The translations under genes were made by a program, and so were the position numbers. From positions 186,001 to 250,000 of the forward strand of contig JADZEX010000020.1 in assembly GCA_020850355.1 (NCBI GenBank): DNA of 64,000 nucleotides, given 5' to 3'. This document shows positions 46,429 to 54,387 of the stretch, piece after piece (the stretch's first letter is position 1; each line of letters starts with the position of its first letter). Below the pieces are notes generated by a model. That model was not told the origin of the DNA, ran no database searches, and worked only from the letters and a program-made list of their open reading frames with translations. This stretch comes from Fimbriimonadaceae bacterium (lineage in GTDB: Bacteria; Armatimonadota; UBA10988).

Positions 46429-47287
46429 CGCGACCCTCCGCGCCGGCCGCCGCGACGACCGCCAGGAAGTAGGCCTCCAGGCGGCTGATCAACGGCTCGG
46501 TGGTGGCGGCTTCGTCGAGCGGACGGATCGCTGCCAGCAGTTCCGCGGCCCGCTCTGGCGCCAACTGCGGCAAGGTCGCCCGCAGACCCTGCGGCTGGCG
46601 CAACAAATCGCCCACCGCGCCACTGGCCAGGGTTCGCCCGCGGTGCAAGATCAGCAACCGGTCGCAGACGTCCTCGACCTCCGCCAGCAGATGGCTGCTC
46701 AAGAGCACGGCGCTGCCAGCCGCTGCCAGCCGGCGGATCAGCGCCTTGACGTCGCGCCGGCCGAGCGGGTCCAGGCCCGAGGTTGGCTCGTCCAAGAGCA
46801 GCAGCGCCGGCTGCCCGAGCAGCGCCTGGGCCAGCCCGAGGCGTCGCTGCATGCCCTTGCTGTACTGCCCCACCCGCCGCTCGCGGCCGGCGCGCAAGCC
46901 CACCTCATCGAGCACCGTGGCGACCCGCGCCGTCAGCCGGCTGCCGTCGAGCCCCTGCAGCCGGCCGTAGAAGTGCAGCGTCTCGAGGCCGGTCAGGTAG
47001 GGGTAGCCGCAGGACTCTTCGGGCAGGTACCCCAACCGGGCTTTGACCAGCGGATCGCGCGGCGAGCGGCCGAACAGGCGGATGCTGCCGCGGCTGGGAC
47101 GTAGCAGGTCGACCAGCATCTTGACGGTGGTGGACTTGCCGGAGCCGTTCGGACCGAGCAGTCCGACCACCTCGCCGGGGGCCACGACCAGGTCGAGGGC
47201 CTCGACGGCCAGCACCGTCGGCCGGCCCCAGAAGTCGGTGTACTGCTTGCTGACGCCGGTTGCTTCGAGACAGCGCTCCACGGCCAT
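46421..47287 (-). CDS. ABC exporter ATP-binding protein
   Basis: A 288-residue nucleotide-binding subunit with Walker A GPNGSGKST, a Q-loop region at YLPEESCGYPYLT, signature YSKGMQRRLGLAQALL, Walker B LLLLDEPTSGLDP and the switch histidine in LLSSHLLAEVED. It belongs to the CcmA/ABC-2 exporter group (NatA-like). It lies between two membrane-protein genes, giving a one-ATPase, two-permease module. Cargo unknown. Confidence 0.93.
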   Translation of the reverse strand: MAVERCLEATGVSKQYTDFWGRPTVLAVEALDLVVAPGEVVGLLGPNGSGKSTTVKMLVDLLRPSRGSIRLFGRSPRDPLVKARLGYLPEESCGYPYLTGLETLHFYGRLQGLDGSRLTARVATVLDEVGLRAGRERRVGQYSKGMQRRLGLAQALLGQPALLLLDEPTSGLDPLGRRDVKALIRRLAAAGSAVLLSSHLLAEVEDVCDRLLILHRGRTLASGAVGDLLRQPQGLRATLPQLAPERAAELLAAIRPLDEAATTEPLISRLEAYFLAVVAAAGAEGRDA

Positions 47288-47290
47288 CCC

Positions 47291-48229
47291 CTACCCCAAC
47301 TCGTGCTCGGCCCAGGCCGCCACGGTCAGTTGCCAGAGCGCCGCGGTCTGCGCCAGGCCCGCCAACCAGGCCCGCTGCACCAGCCCCCAACTGGCGCCGC
47401 CGCGGACCCACTGGTCACCCACCTGGAACGGCTGCCAGTTCGGCAACAACCACCCTATGCTGCGGCCAACCGGTCCGCTGAGCAGCGCATCGGCGGTCAG
47501 GCCCAGCGCCAGCACCACCGCGCCAGCCAGCAGCGTCGGCACGGCGTCGCCGACCAGGGCCAACGGCAACGCCACCGCCGCGCCGAGCAGCCACTGTGGG
47601 TAGTACAGCGCCACGGCCGGCAGTTGCCGCCAGTCGAGCAACTGCCCGCCGCTCCAGGCGCCGCGCGGCAGCAGGCCGAGGGCCAGCAACCCGAGCGGCA
47701 GCAGCAGGCTGACCGCCGCCGTCAGGCTGGCCGCGAAGCTGTGCCCGCGCCAGGCGCGCCAGGTCGCCAGCAGCACCGCCAGCAGCAGCAACGCCCAGTA
47801 CAGCCGGGCCGCCGGCCAGTCGACGCGGTAGTCGTCGAAGGCCAGCCGGCTGCCCCAAAGCTGGGTCACCGCCGCGGCCAGCCACCAGGGCAGAAGCAGC
47901 AGCGCGAGGCCCGCCAGCTTGCCGCTGAGCCAGCTCGTGCGGCTCAGGCGGGTCGCCACGAGCAACCCGCAGACCCCACTCCGGAGCTCGTCACCAACGG
48001 TGCGGCAGGCGCCCAGGCCGACCGCGGCGAGACCGCTCAGCAGCCAGAGGGCTTGCAGACTGTCGGCCACCAGACGCCGCTTTTCGAGGAAGCTGAGGTA
48101 GTCGGCCAGCGGCAGCAGCCCCGCCAGGCCCAGCGCGAGCAGCAACAGCACCCCGTGGACCGGCGCGCGCCACGCACTGCGGGCGGCGGCGAGGGCAACC
48201 TCTCGAACTGGCCGTAGCGCGGCGAGCAT
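47291..48229 (-). CDS. ABC-2-like permease
   Basis: A membrane protein with about seven hydrophobic helices (VHGVLLLLALGLAGLLPLADY; WLLSGLAAVGLGACRTVGDEL) and no catalytic motif. I take ATG 48229 (312 residues); the TTG at 48256 is equally possible, as neither has a good ribosome site. The stretch ACRTVGDELRSG near 80 resembles the element that follows the first helices in ABC-2 permeases. It is followed by the ATPase gene after 3 bases. Confidence 0.6.
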   Translation of the reverse strand: MLAALRPVREVALAAARSAWRAPVHGVLLLLALGLAGLLPLADYLSFLEKRRLVADSLQALWLLSGLAAVGLGACRTVGDELRSGVCGLLVATRLSRTSWLSGKLAGLALLLLPWWLAAAVTQLWGSRLAFDDYRVDWPAARLYWALLLLAVLLATWRAWRGHSFAASLTAAVSLLLPLGLLALGLLPRGAWSGGQLLDWRQLPAVALYYPQWLLGAAVALPLALVGDAVPTLLAGAVVLALGLTADALLSGPVGRSIGWLLPNWQPFQVGDQWVRGGASWGLVQRAWLAGLAQTAALWQLTVAAWAEHELG

Positions 48230-48275
48230 GCTGTGCGGTACCCCGAGCAGCGCCAACGGTTACCGGGGTCGCCGC

Positions 48276-49106
48276 TCAGGCGATGAACTCGGGCTCCACG
48301 GAGTGCGGGATCAGGCCCTGTTCGTAGCCTTCGCGCAGCAGCAGCCGGACCGCTTCACGGCCCTCACTGCCCCAGTCGACGGTGCGCTGATTGACATACA
48401 TACCCACAAACGTGTCGGCGTCATGCCGGCCCAGGTCGCCCGCGTACTGCAGCGCGTGATCGAGCGCCTCGGCGCGATGCTCCAGGGCATAGACGATCGA
48501 CGCCCGCAGGTCACTGGCGATGGCGGCACACAGCTCCGGCCCGAGGTCGCGCCGGACGACGTTGCCGCCCAGCGGCAGCGGCAGCCCGCAGCGGGCGTGC
48601 CACCAGGCGCCATAGTCCACCAGCAGCTCCAGCTTGAGGTCCTGGAAGGTCAACTGCGCCTCATGGATCAGCAGCCCGGCGTCGACCTCCCCACTGGCGA
48701 CCGCCTCGGGGATCCGGTCGAACGGCAGCACCACGGTCTCGGCCTGCGGCAGGTGCAGCTTCAGCACCAGGTAGCTGCTGGTGAGGTTGCCCGGCACCGC
48801 AATGCGCACCTGCGCCAGCTCGGCCTCGCTGAGCCGGCGGCGCGCCACCAGCCGCGGGCCGTAGGTCGCTTCGCCCATGCTGGCGCCACTCGGCAGCAGG
48901 GCATACTTGTCGGCCAGGTAAGCGTAGGCGTGAATGCTAACGGCGCTGACTTCGTAGCGACCTTCGAGCGCCCAGCGGTTGAGCGTCTCGATGTCGCGCA
49001 GATCGTGCTCGTAGCGTCGGTCGGCGGTGTCGACCCGGCCAGCGGCCAGGCCGTAGAACATGAACGCGTCGTCCGCGTCCGGACTGTGCGCGACGCGCAG
49101 CAACAT
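48276..49106 (-). CDS. mqnD: 1,4-dihydroxy-6-naphthoate synthase
   Basis: A 276-residue MqnD: LRVAHSPDADDAFMFYGL at the start, VSAVSIHAYAYL, the substrate loop SGASMGEATYGPR, and AGLLIHEAQLTFQD are characteristic. It converts cyclic dehypoxanthinyl futalosine to 1,4-dihydroxy-6-naphthoate, showing that menaquinone is made by the futalosine route. Other mqn genes (A, B, C, E) are not in the window, but the later prenylation and decarboxylation genes are at 18.6-22.5 kb. AGGAGAA precedes the ATG. It lies between the DUF4139 gene and the ABC module. Confidence 0.94.
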   Translation of the reverse strand: MLLRVAHSPDADDAFMFYGLAAGRVDTADRRYEHDLRDIETLNRWALEGRYEVSAVSIHAYAYLADKYALLPSGASMGEATYGPRLVARRRLSEAELAQVRIAVPGNLTSSYLVLKLHLPQAETVVLPFDRIPEAVASGEVDAGLLIHEAQLTFQDLKLELLVDYGAWWHARCGLPLPLGGNVVRRDLGPELCAAIASDLRASIVYALEHRAEALDHALQYAGDLGRHDADTFVGMYVNQRTVDWGSEGREAVRLLLREGYEQGLIPHSVEPEFIA

Positions 49107-49118
49107 CAGGCGTTTCTC

Positions 49119-50504
49119 CTACGAGGCGCGCGCGGTGTAGACCACCGTGCGGCTTTGGTTGGCGGGCACCGCAATCTCGGCGGCCTCGACGCCGCCGCCG
49201 ACCGTGGTGCGGGCGAGATTGCCGCCGGCCCGCGGGTCGAGCAGTTCGACGACGACATCCTCCGGCCGCAGGTTGCGCAGCAAAACCTGCCGACGCAGCG
49301 TGCCATCGCCCAGCGGCGTGTCGGTGACCGTCACCGTCAGGTCGTCGGCCGGGCCGAGCAGGAAGCGCATCGTAGCATCCAGCGGCGTCGCCGCGAGGGT
49401 TTGTTGACCGGCCAGGTCGAGCCGGCCGGCCGTGTCGGGAGCGTACAGCCGCACCGGCCCGGGCGGCAGCGGCAGGCCGAGGCCGTTGGCGGCGCTATTG
49501 GCCAGCTCGGCGACCACCTGCGGCGCCGGCTGCCGGCCGGGCCGCAGCTCGACCGCGCGGCGCAGGCCCGAACGCAGGGCGCTGACCTGCGCCAGACAGA
49601 GCCGCCTGGCCTGGCCTTGCGGCAGATCGGCGCGGCGCGGCAGGTAGAAGCGCTGCCCCGACCCGGCCTTGGCGCCGGCCACCGTGCCGCTGGCCGCGTC
49701 GGCCAGGATCAGGCCCACCTCGGGCAGGTCGACCCCGGCCTGGTTGGTGACCTGGACCCAGCTCTCGAACGCCAGTTGCCGGCGGTCGTCGCTGACCGTC
49801 AGGGCATGGTCGACGGCCCAGGTGAAGCCGTCGCTGAGGTAGCTCACCTCAAACTCGCCCTGGCCGCTGCCCGGCGTTTCGACCAGCCAGCTCACCTCGG
49901 GGGCAAAGTCGGGCAGGTCGCGGCCCCGCGGCAAGACCAGCTCGCCGGCCGGGTGAACGTGAATCTCGCCCTCCGAGGCAACCACCACACCGCTCTCTTC
50001 GACCGCCAGCAGCGTGCCCTCGACGCTGTACCGGCCGTCGCGCACCCGCACCTGCTGGCCGACCGCCGCCGCCACCAGATCGGCCGACGAGGTCGCTCCG
50101 GCGGGGCCCTGCTGCTCCAGCAGCCGGAACCCCTCGAGCGGACGCAGCGGCCGCAGGCGGAGGGTGCTGCCGTCGGCCCGGCGGGCCAGTGGCCCAAAGG
50201 TGAGGGTGGTTCGCCCGGTCTCCAGCGGCCAGGTCTGCACCGCGCGCAGCAGCGCCCGGCCGTCGTTGAATAGGGTCACCTGCCGTGGTCCCAGGTCGGG
50301 CGGCGTCTCGCCCCCACGGCGGACCGGCGGCAGCGCCGCGGGGCTGGCCGCGGGCGGCACATAGAGCGGTTCCGGCGCGGCGTCGGCGGCCGCCTGCGGC
50401 TCGTCCCGCAGGTCGCCCGCGGACGGGGTCTGCGCCAGGGCCAACGGCAGCAACAGCAGCCCGCCGGCTCCCAGGGCGACGACGCTCCACCGGATGCGCT
50501 TCAT
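49119..50504 (-). CDS. Secreted DUF4139-like protein
   Basis: I start at ATG 50504 because the -10 box at 50537 rules out the track start. The 461-residue protein has a signal peptide (VVALGAGGLLLLPLALAQ) and a proline/alanine-rich linker. A beta-rich N-terminal region (VTLFNDGRALLRAVQTWPL) leads to a DUF4139 domain (about 205-460; VSWLVETPG, LLRNLRPEDVVVELLDPR and the final NQSRTVVYTAR are typical). DUF4139 proteins are found in many lineages without a defined function. Its only downstream neighbour within 12 bases is mqnD. Confidence 0.75.
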   Translation of the reverse strand: MKRIRWSVVALGAGGLLLLPLALAQTPSAGDLRDEPQAAADAAPEPLYVPPAASPAALPPVRRGGETPPDLGPRQVTLFNDGRALLRAVQTWPLETGRTTLTFGPLARRADGSTLRLRPLRPLEGFRLLEQQGPAGATSSADLVAAAVGQQVRVRDGRYSVEGTLLAVEESGVVVASEGEIHVHPAGELVLPRGRDLPDFAPEVSWLVETPGSGQGEFEVSYLSDGFTWAVDHALTVSDDRRQLAFESWVQVTNQAGVDLPEVGLILADAASGTVAGAKAGSGQRFYLPRRADLPQGQARRLCLAQVSALRSGLRRAVELRPGRQPAPQVVAELANSAANGLGLPLPPGPVRLYAPDTAGRLDLAGQQTLAATPLDATMRFLLGPADDLTVTVTDTPLGDGTLRRQVLLRNLRPEDVVVELLDPRAGGNLARTTVGGGVEAAEIAVPANQSRTVVYTARAS

Positions 50505-50536
50505 GCTCGTCACCATCGCTTCCCCGCAGCGCAGGA

Positions 50537-50545
50537 AGTATAGCA
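50537..50545 (-). promoter_or_regulatory. Extended -10 promoter for the 12-kb leftward run
   Basis: On the minus strand the sequence reads TGC-TATACT, preceded by TG (TGTGC), with no recognisable -35. This is the TRTGn extended -10 form. The leader would be about 25 bases. Confidence 0.55.
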
Positions 50546-50594
50546 CACTGCCGCTGCGGCGACCGCCCCTGGCGCTGGCCGGCCCGGATCCGGT

Positions 50595-50623
50595 TTGACA
50601 GTCCGCCGGCCCCGCCTTACACT
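50595..50623 (+). promoter_or_regulatory. Consensus promoter of the omega-dnaJ operon
   Basis: A perfect TTGACA is followed after 17 bases by TACACT. The predicted start near 50630 leaves a 38-base leader to the TTG at 50668. It stands back to back with the leftward promoter. Confidence 0.75.
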
Positions 50624-50667
50624 ATGAGCTTGCGGCCGTGGCCAGGCCGTGGTTTGGGGAGACTTTC

Positions 50668-50913
50668 TTGCGTAAGAAGTCCGACTACGAACTGATCGCC
50701 GAGAACGGCGGGAAGTACGCCCTGGTGATGGGTGTCACCCGGCGCGCCCGTGAGCTGAACAACGGCGGTCGCGCGCTGGTGGAGGCGCCGTCCCTGAACT
50801 CCGTCGCCACCGCGCTCGAAGAGGTGGCCCAGGACCGCATCCGGATCCTGGCGCCGGCCGCCCCGAAGAAGGCTTCACCGCTGCGGCCGATTCCGGAGCT
50901 GAAGCGCGACTGA
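50668..50913 (+). CDS. rpoZ: RNA polymerase omega subunit-like protein
   Basis: The TTG at 50668, with GGGGAGA upstream, gives an 81-residue protein beginning MRKKSDYELIAE; the GTG in the track is close to the transcription start and lacks a ribosome site. KYALVMGVTRRARELNNGG and SVATALEEVAQDRI match the omega pattern (RYELVxxAAxRARQL, then tIAleEia.gkI). Omega helps fold and assemble the beta' subunit. The usual neighbours (gmk, spoT, dfp) are absent and dnaJ follows by 1 base. Confidence 0.75.
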   Translation: MRKKSDYELIAENGGKYALVMGVTRRARELNNGGRALVEAPSLNSVATALEEVAQDRIRILAPAAPKKASPLRPIPELKRD

Positions 50914-50914
50914 C

Positions 50915-52042
50915 ATGCCCGACGCGGTCGACTACTACGAAGCGCTGGGGGTCCCTCGCGACGCGGATCAGGCGGCCATCAAGAAGGCCTTCCGCAAGTT
51001 GGCGCGGGAGCACCATCCCGACGCCAACCCCGACGATCCCCACGCCACCGAGCGCTTCAAGCGCATCGGTGAGGCCTACGCCGTGCTGGGCGATCCCGAG
51101 AAGCGCGCCCAGTATGACCGCTACGGCCAGGTCAACAACGGCGGCGGGCCGCAGTTCGACAGCGACCTGTTTGGCGACCTCGGCGGCATCTTCCAGTCTT
51201 TCTTCGGCATGGGCGGCTTCGAGCAGCAACGACCGGGCGGTCCACGTTCCGGCGATTCGCTCGTGATGCCGCTGGATCTGACCCTCGAGGAAGTCGCCCA
51301 CGGGGTCGAACGGGACGTCAACTACCGCCGCCAGACGACCTGCCCGGAGTGCTTCGGCACGGGGGCCGCCGAGGGCAGCAGCCCGGAGCGCTGCCACACC
51401 TGCGACGGGCATGGCCAGGTCCGTCAGCAGCGGCGCACGATGTTTGGACTGACCACGGTGCTGGCCGTCTGCCCGACCTGCCACGGCAACGGGCAGGTGA
51501 TCCAGAACCCCTGCCGGCGCTGCCGCGGCGAGGGTCGCGTGCAGGAGACCGTCAACCGCACCGTGAAGGTCCCGCCCGGCCTCGAAGAGGGCGTCCGGGT
51601 GAAGGTCAGCGGCGGCGGCGACACCGGGCAGCAGGGCGGTCCGCCGGGTGACCTGTACCTGCAAGTCCGCGTCAAGCGCCACCCGACCTTCCAACGCGAC
51701 GGCAGCGACCTGTTCTGCGAACTGCCCATCAGCTTCGCGCAGGCCGCACTGGGCGATACGCTGCTGGTCCCGGGGATCGACCATCCGCACACCCTGCAAC
51801 TGCCGGCCGGGACCCAGACCGGCGCGCAGTTCCGGATTCCCGGTGGCGGCCTGCCAGCGGCCCGCAGCCCCCAGCACCGCGGCAACCTTTACGTGCAGGT
51901 GCTGCTGGTGACGCCGACCAGCCTGACCGAGGAACAGAAAGAGCTGCTCTTCAAGTTCGCCCACGCGGGCGGTGAGCACGAACTGGAGCCCGAAGAGAAG
52001 TCCTTCTTCGAGCGCCTGGTCGACGCCTTCAAGCGGAAGTAG
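50915..52042 (+). CDS. dnaJ: Chaperone DnaJ
   Basis: A full-length 375-residue type I DnaJ: J domain with the HPD tripeptide (REHHPDANP), a G/F region with GMGGFEQQRPGG, four zinc-finger repeats (CPECFGTG, CHTCDGHG, CPTCHGNG, CRRCRGEG) and the C-terminal client-binding domains. It delivers substrates to DnaK and stimulates its ATPase. dnaK and grpE are not in the window. It shares a promoter with the omega gene. Confidence 0.97.
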   Translation: MPDAVDYYEALGVPRDADQAAIKKAFRKLAREHHPDANPDDPHATERFKRIGEAYAVLGDPEKRAQYDRYGQVNNGGGPQFDSDLFGDLGGIFQSFFGMGGFEQQRPGGPRSGDSLVMPLDLTLEEVAHGVERDVNYRRQTTCPECFGTGAAEGSSPERCHTCDGHGQVRQQRRTMFGLTTVLAVCPTCHGNGQVIQNPCRRCRGEGRVQETVNRTVKVPPGLEEGVRVKVSGGGDTGQQGGPPGDLYLQVRVKRHPTFQRDGSDLFCELPISFAQAALGDTLLVPGIDHPHTLQLPAGTQTGAQFRIPGGGLPAARSPQHRGNLYVQVLLVTPTSLTEEQKELLFKFAHAGGEHELEPEEKSFFERLVDAFKRK

Positions 52043-52045
52043 CCG

Positions 52046-52360
52046 ATGTCCAGCAACTACAAACTGGTGCGGCTGATTCGCACGCCCAGCAGCGAAGTCT
52101 ACATGATTTGGGAGGCCGACGAGCGGGTCGGACAGGCCGACATCCATTACGCCGAGGGCCTCGTACACTGCACCATCTTGCTGGAGCAGACCCTCGAGCG
52201 GCAGCCGATCGAGGCGCTGATCGCCCAGCTTGACGACGATGTCGTCAGCAGCTACCTGCCCGACTTCGATCGCGAGGACTTCTTCGTCAACGTCTTCAGC
52301 GGCGAGGAGATCCTCAGCTACTCCGACTCCGACGACGACGACGACACGCAGGACGACTGA
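52046..52360 (+). CDS. Small acidic protein after dnaJ
   Basis: A 104-residue protein of unknown family, 3 bases past dnaJ. The first 60 residues look like a small beta-alpha fold (YKLVRLIRTPSSEVYMIWEADERVG reads as a beta hairpin). The C-terminus is very acidic, ending in a run of aspartates (SDSDDDDDTQDD). There is no signal or membrane segment. A role with DnaJ or RNA polymerase is suggested only by position. Confidence 0.65.
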   Translation: MSSNYKLVRLIRTPSSEVYMIWEADERVGQADIHYAEGLVHCTILLEQTLERQPIEALIAQLDDDVVSSYLPDFDREDFFVNVFSGEEILSYSDSDDDDDTQDD

Positions 52361-52374
52361 CGCTCCGCGCCACC

Positions 52375-52404
52375 TTGCAGCCGGTCGTCACCGCGGGTTA
52401 CACT
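52375..52404 (+). promoter_or_regulatory. Putative promoter of the second MoxR gene
   Basis: TTGCAG and TACACT are separated by 18 bases. The start site would be near 52411, about 13 bases above the ATG at 52424. The -10 is identical to that of the omega operon. Confidence 0.55.
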
Positions 52405-52423
52405 GTCGCGGCGGGAGGTGCGG

Positions 52424-53422
52424 ATGGACGCCGAGCAACAGGCTGCGCGCTTTCGAGAGCTCCACCAGCAGGTCTGCGCCGAGATCGGCAAGGTCCTGGT
52501 TGGTCAGCAAGCGGTGGTCGACGGCGCGCTCTGCGGGCTGCTGACCGGTGGCCACATCCTGTTGGAAGGCGTCCCCGGCCTGGGCAAGACCTTGCTGGTC
52601 CGCACCCTGGGGCAGGTCACCCAACTCAGCTTCTCGCGGGTGCAGTTCACGCCGGACCTGATGCCCGCCGACATCGTCGGCACCAACTTGCTGCAGCAAG
52701 ATGAGCATGGCGGGCGCCGCTTCGCCTTCAGCCGCGGGCCGGTCTTCGCGCAGATTCTGCTGGCCGACGAGATCAACCGCGCCACCCCGAAGACGCAGTC
52801 GGCGCTGTTGGAGGCGATGCAGGAGCAGCAGGTCACCGTCGGGGGCACCGCCTATCCCTTGCCCGAGCCGTATGTCGTGCTGGCGACCCAGAACCCGATT
52901 GACCTGGAAGGGACCTATCCGTTGCCGGAGGCGCAGCTCGACCGCTTCTTGCTGAAGCTGCAAGTGCCCTTCCCGCCGGCGGCGGATCTGGCCCAGATTC
53001 TGGACCGCACCACCGGCGCCGTGCCGGAGCCGCCGCAGGCGGTGCTCGACGGCCCGACCATTCTGAGTCTGCGGCAGACTGTTCGCGAGGCGGTCTATGT
53101 GCAGCCGGCGGTGCGTGACTACGCCATCCGCCTGATCGTCAACAGCCACCCCGAGCTCGACACGCCCTCGGCGCAGGTCAAGGAGTTCGTCCGCTTCGGC
53201 GCCAGCCCCCGCGGTGGGCAGGCGCTGCTGCTGGCGGCGAAGGTCCGCGCCCTGCTGGCCGGTCGCTTCAACGTGGCGGTCGACGACCTCCGCGCCGTCG
53301 CCCCCGACGCGCTGCGCCACCGGCTGATCCTGAACTTCGAGGGTGACGCCGCCGGGGTCAGCAGCGACCAGGTGATCGACGATCTGCTGGCGGTCACGCC
53401 GACCCCGGCGCAGGTCGGCTAG
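52424..53422 (+). CDS. MoxR-family AAA+ ATPase (second)
   Basis: A 332-residue MoxR ATPase starting at ATG 52424 (GGAGGTG upstream). Walker A is GVPGLGKT, Walker B lies in ILLADEINRATPKTQ, the sensor region reads ATQNPIDLEGTYPLPEAQ, and the lid has RFGASPRGGQALLLAAK. It is closer to the canonical MoxR/YeaC group than the copy at 17022. The usual DUF58 and VWA partner genes do not follow, and the next gene converges on it with overlapping stop codons. Confidence 0.93.
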   Translation: MDAEQQAARFRELHQQVCAEIGKVLVGQQAVVDGALCGLLTGGHILLEGVPGLGKTLLVRTLGQVTQLSFSRVQFTPDLMPADIVGTNLLQQDEHGGRRFAFSRGPVFAQILLADEINRATPKTQSALLEAMQEQQVTVGGTAYPLPEPYVVLATQNPIDLEGTYPLPEAQLDRFLLKLQVPFPPAADLAQILDRTTGAVPEPPQAVLDGPTILSLRQTVREAVYVQPAVRDYAIRLIVNSHPELDTPSAQVKEFVRFGASPRGGQALLLAAKVRALLAGRFNVAVDDLRAVAPDALRHRLILNFEGDAAGVSSDQVIDDLLAVTPTPAQVG

Positions 53423-54384
53423 CCCACCAGATTGCACGGCGTGCCGGCCAGGAAGGCCCGCACGTTGGCCACCGTGGCGGCCATCAGGCGCTGGCGAGCG
53501 GCCGCGCTGGCCCAGGCGTGGTGCGGCGTGATCCGACAGCGCGGGGCGCTCAGCAGCGGATTGTCCGGCCGGATCGGCTCGCTGCTGACCACGTCGACCG
53601 CGGCTGCGGCCAGCGTACCGTGGTGCAGCGCCGCTGCCAGGTCGGCCTCGTTGACCAGCCCGCCGCGGGCGGTGTTGATCAGCCAGGCGCTCGGCTTCAT
53701 GCGAGCCAGCAGCGCCGCATTCACGAACCCGGCGTTGTCGGCGCGCTGCGGGCAGTGCAGGCTGACCACATCGGCCAGCGCGAAGACCTCATCGAGCTCG
53801 ACGAACGCGAACGGCTCCCAGGACGGCGGGTCGTCGGGCGAGGGGTCCACCGCGATCACCGCCATGCCAAAGGCGTGCGCCAGCTCGCCGACCCGCTTGC
53901 CGATCCGCCCCCAGCCGACGACGCCGAGCGTCAGCCCGGCGAGCTCGACCAGCGGCCCGGCGCTGAAGCTGAAGTCAGGGCAGCGCTGCCAATCGCCGCC
54001 CTGCACCAGCCGGTCATGGTGCCCCACGCGCAGCGCCAGGTCCAGCAGCAGCGCCATCACAAACTGTGCCACGGAGTCGGTCGAGTAGGTCGGCACGTTG
54101 CAGACGACCACCCCGCGCGCCGCGGCGGCGGCGGTGTCGATGATGTTGTAGCCGGTCGCCGTGACCGCGATGCAGCGCAGCTCCGGCAGCGCCGCCAAAG
54201 TCGCCGCGTCGAAGGCGACCTTGTTGGTGACAGCCACCCGCGCGCCGGCCAGGCGCGGCACGGTGTCCGCTGGCGCGGTGCGCGGGTAGACGGCCAGGTC
54301 GCCGAGCTGCGCCAGATCGTCCCAGGGGCAGTCCCCCGGGTTGAGCGTCTGACCGTCCAAGACCACGATTCGCGGGCCGGCCAT
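53419..54384 (-). CDS. D-2-hydroxyacid dehydrogenase
   Basis: A 321-residue enzyme of the glycerate dehydrogenase/hydroxypyruvate reductase group: NAD-binding LGVVGWGRIGKRV, catalytic arginine in NTARGGLVNE, the glutamate in DVVSSEP and the histidine in ITPHHAW. The conserved VTATGYNIID fits glycerate or 2-hydroxyacid reductases. It follows the large secreted protein gene by 3 bases, with GGGAGAAG before its ATG, as the last gene of the M16-dapB run. Confidence 0.92.
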   Translation of the reverse strand: MAGPRIVVLDGQTLNPGDCPWDDLAQLGDLAVYPRTAPADTVPRLAGARVAVTNKVAFDAATLAALPELRCIAVTATGYNIIDTAAAAARGVVVCNVPTYSTDSVAQFVMALLLDLALRVGHHDRLVQGGDWQRCPDFSFSAGPLVELAGLTLGVVGWGRIGKRVGELAHAFGMAVIAVDPSPDDPPSWEPFAFVELDEVFALADVVSLHCPQRADNAGFVNAALLARMKPSAWLINTARGGLVNEADLAAALHHGTLAAAAVDVVSSEPIRPDNPLLSAPRCRITPHHAWASAAARQRLMAATVANVRAFLAGTPCNLVG

Positions 54385-54387
54385 GGT

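Noticed and set aside
48228-50273. 681-residue + strand ORF
   Set aside because: Antisense to mqnD and the DUF4139 gene, both of which have clear family motifs.
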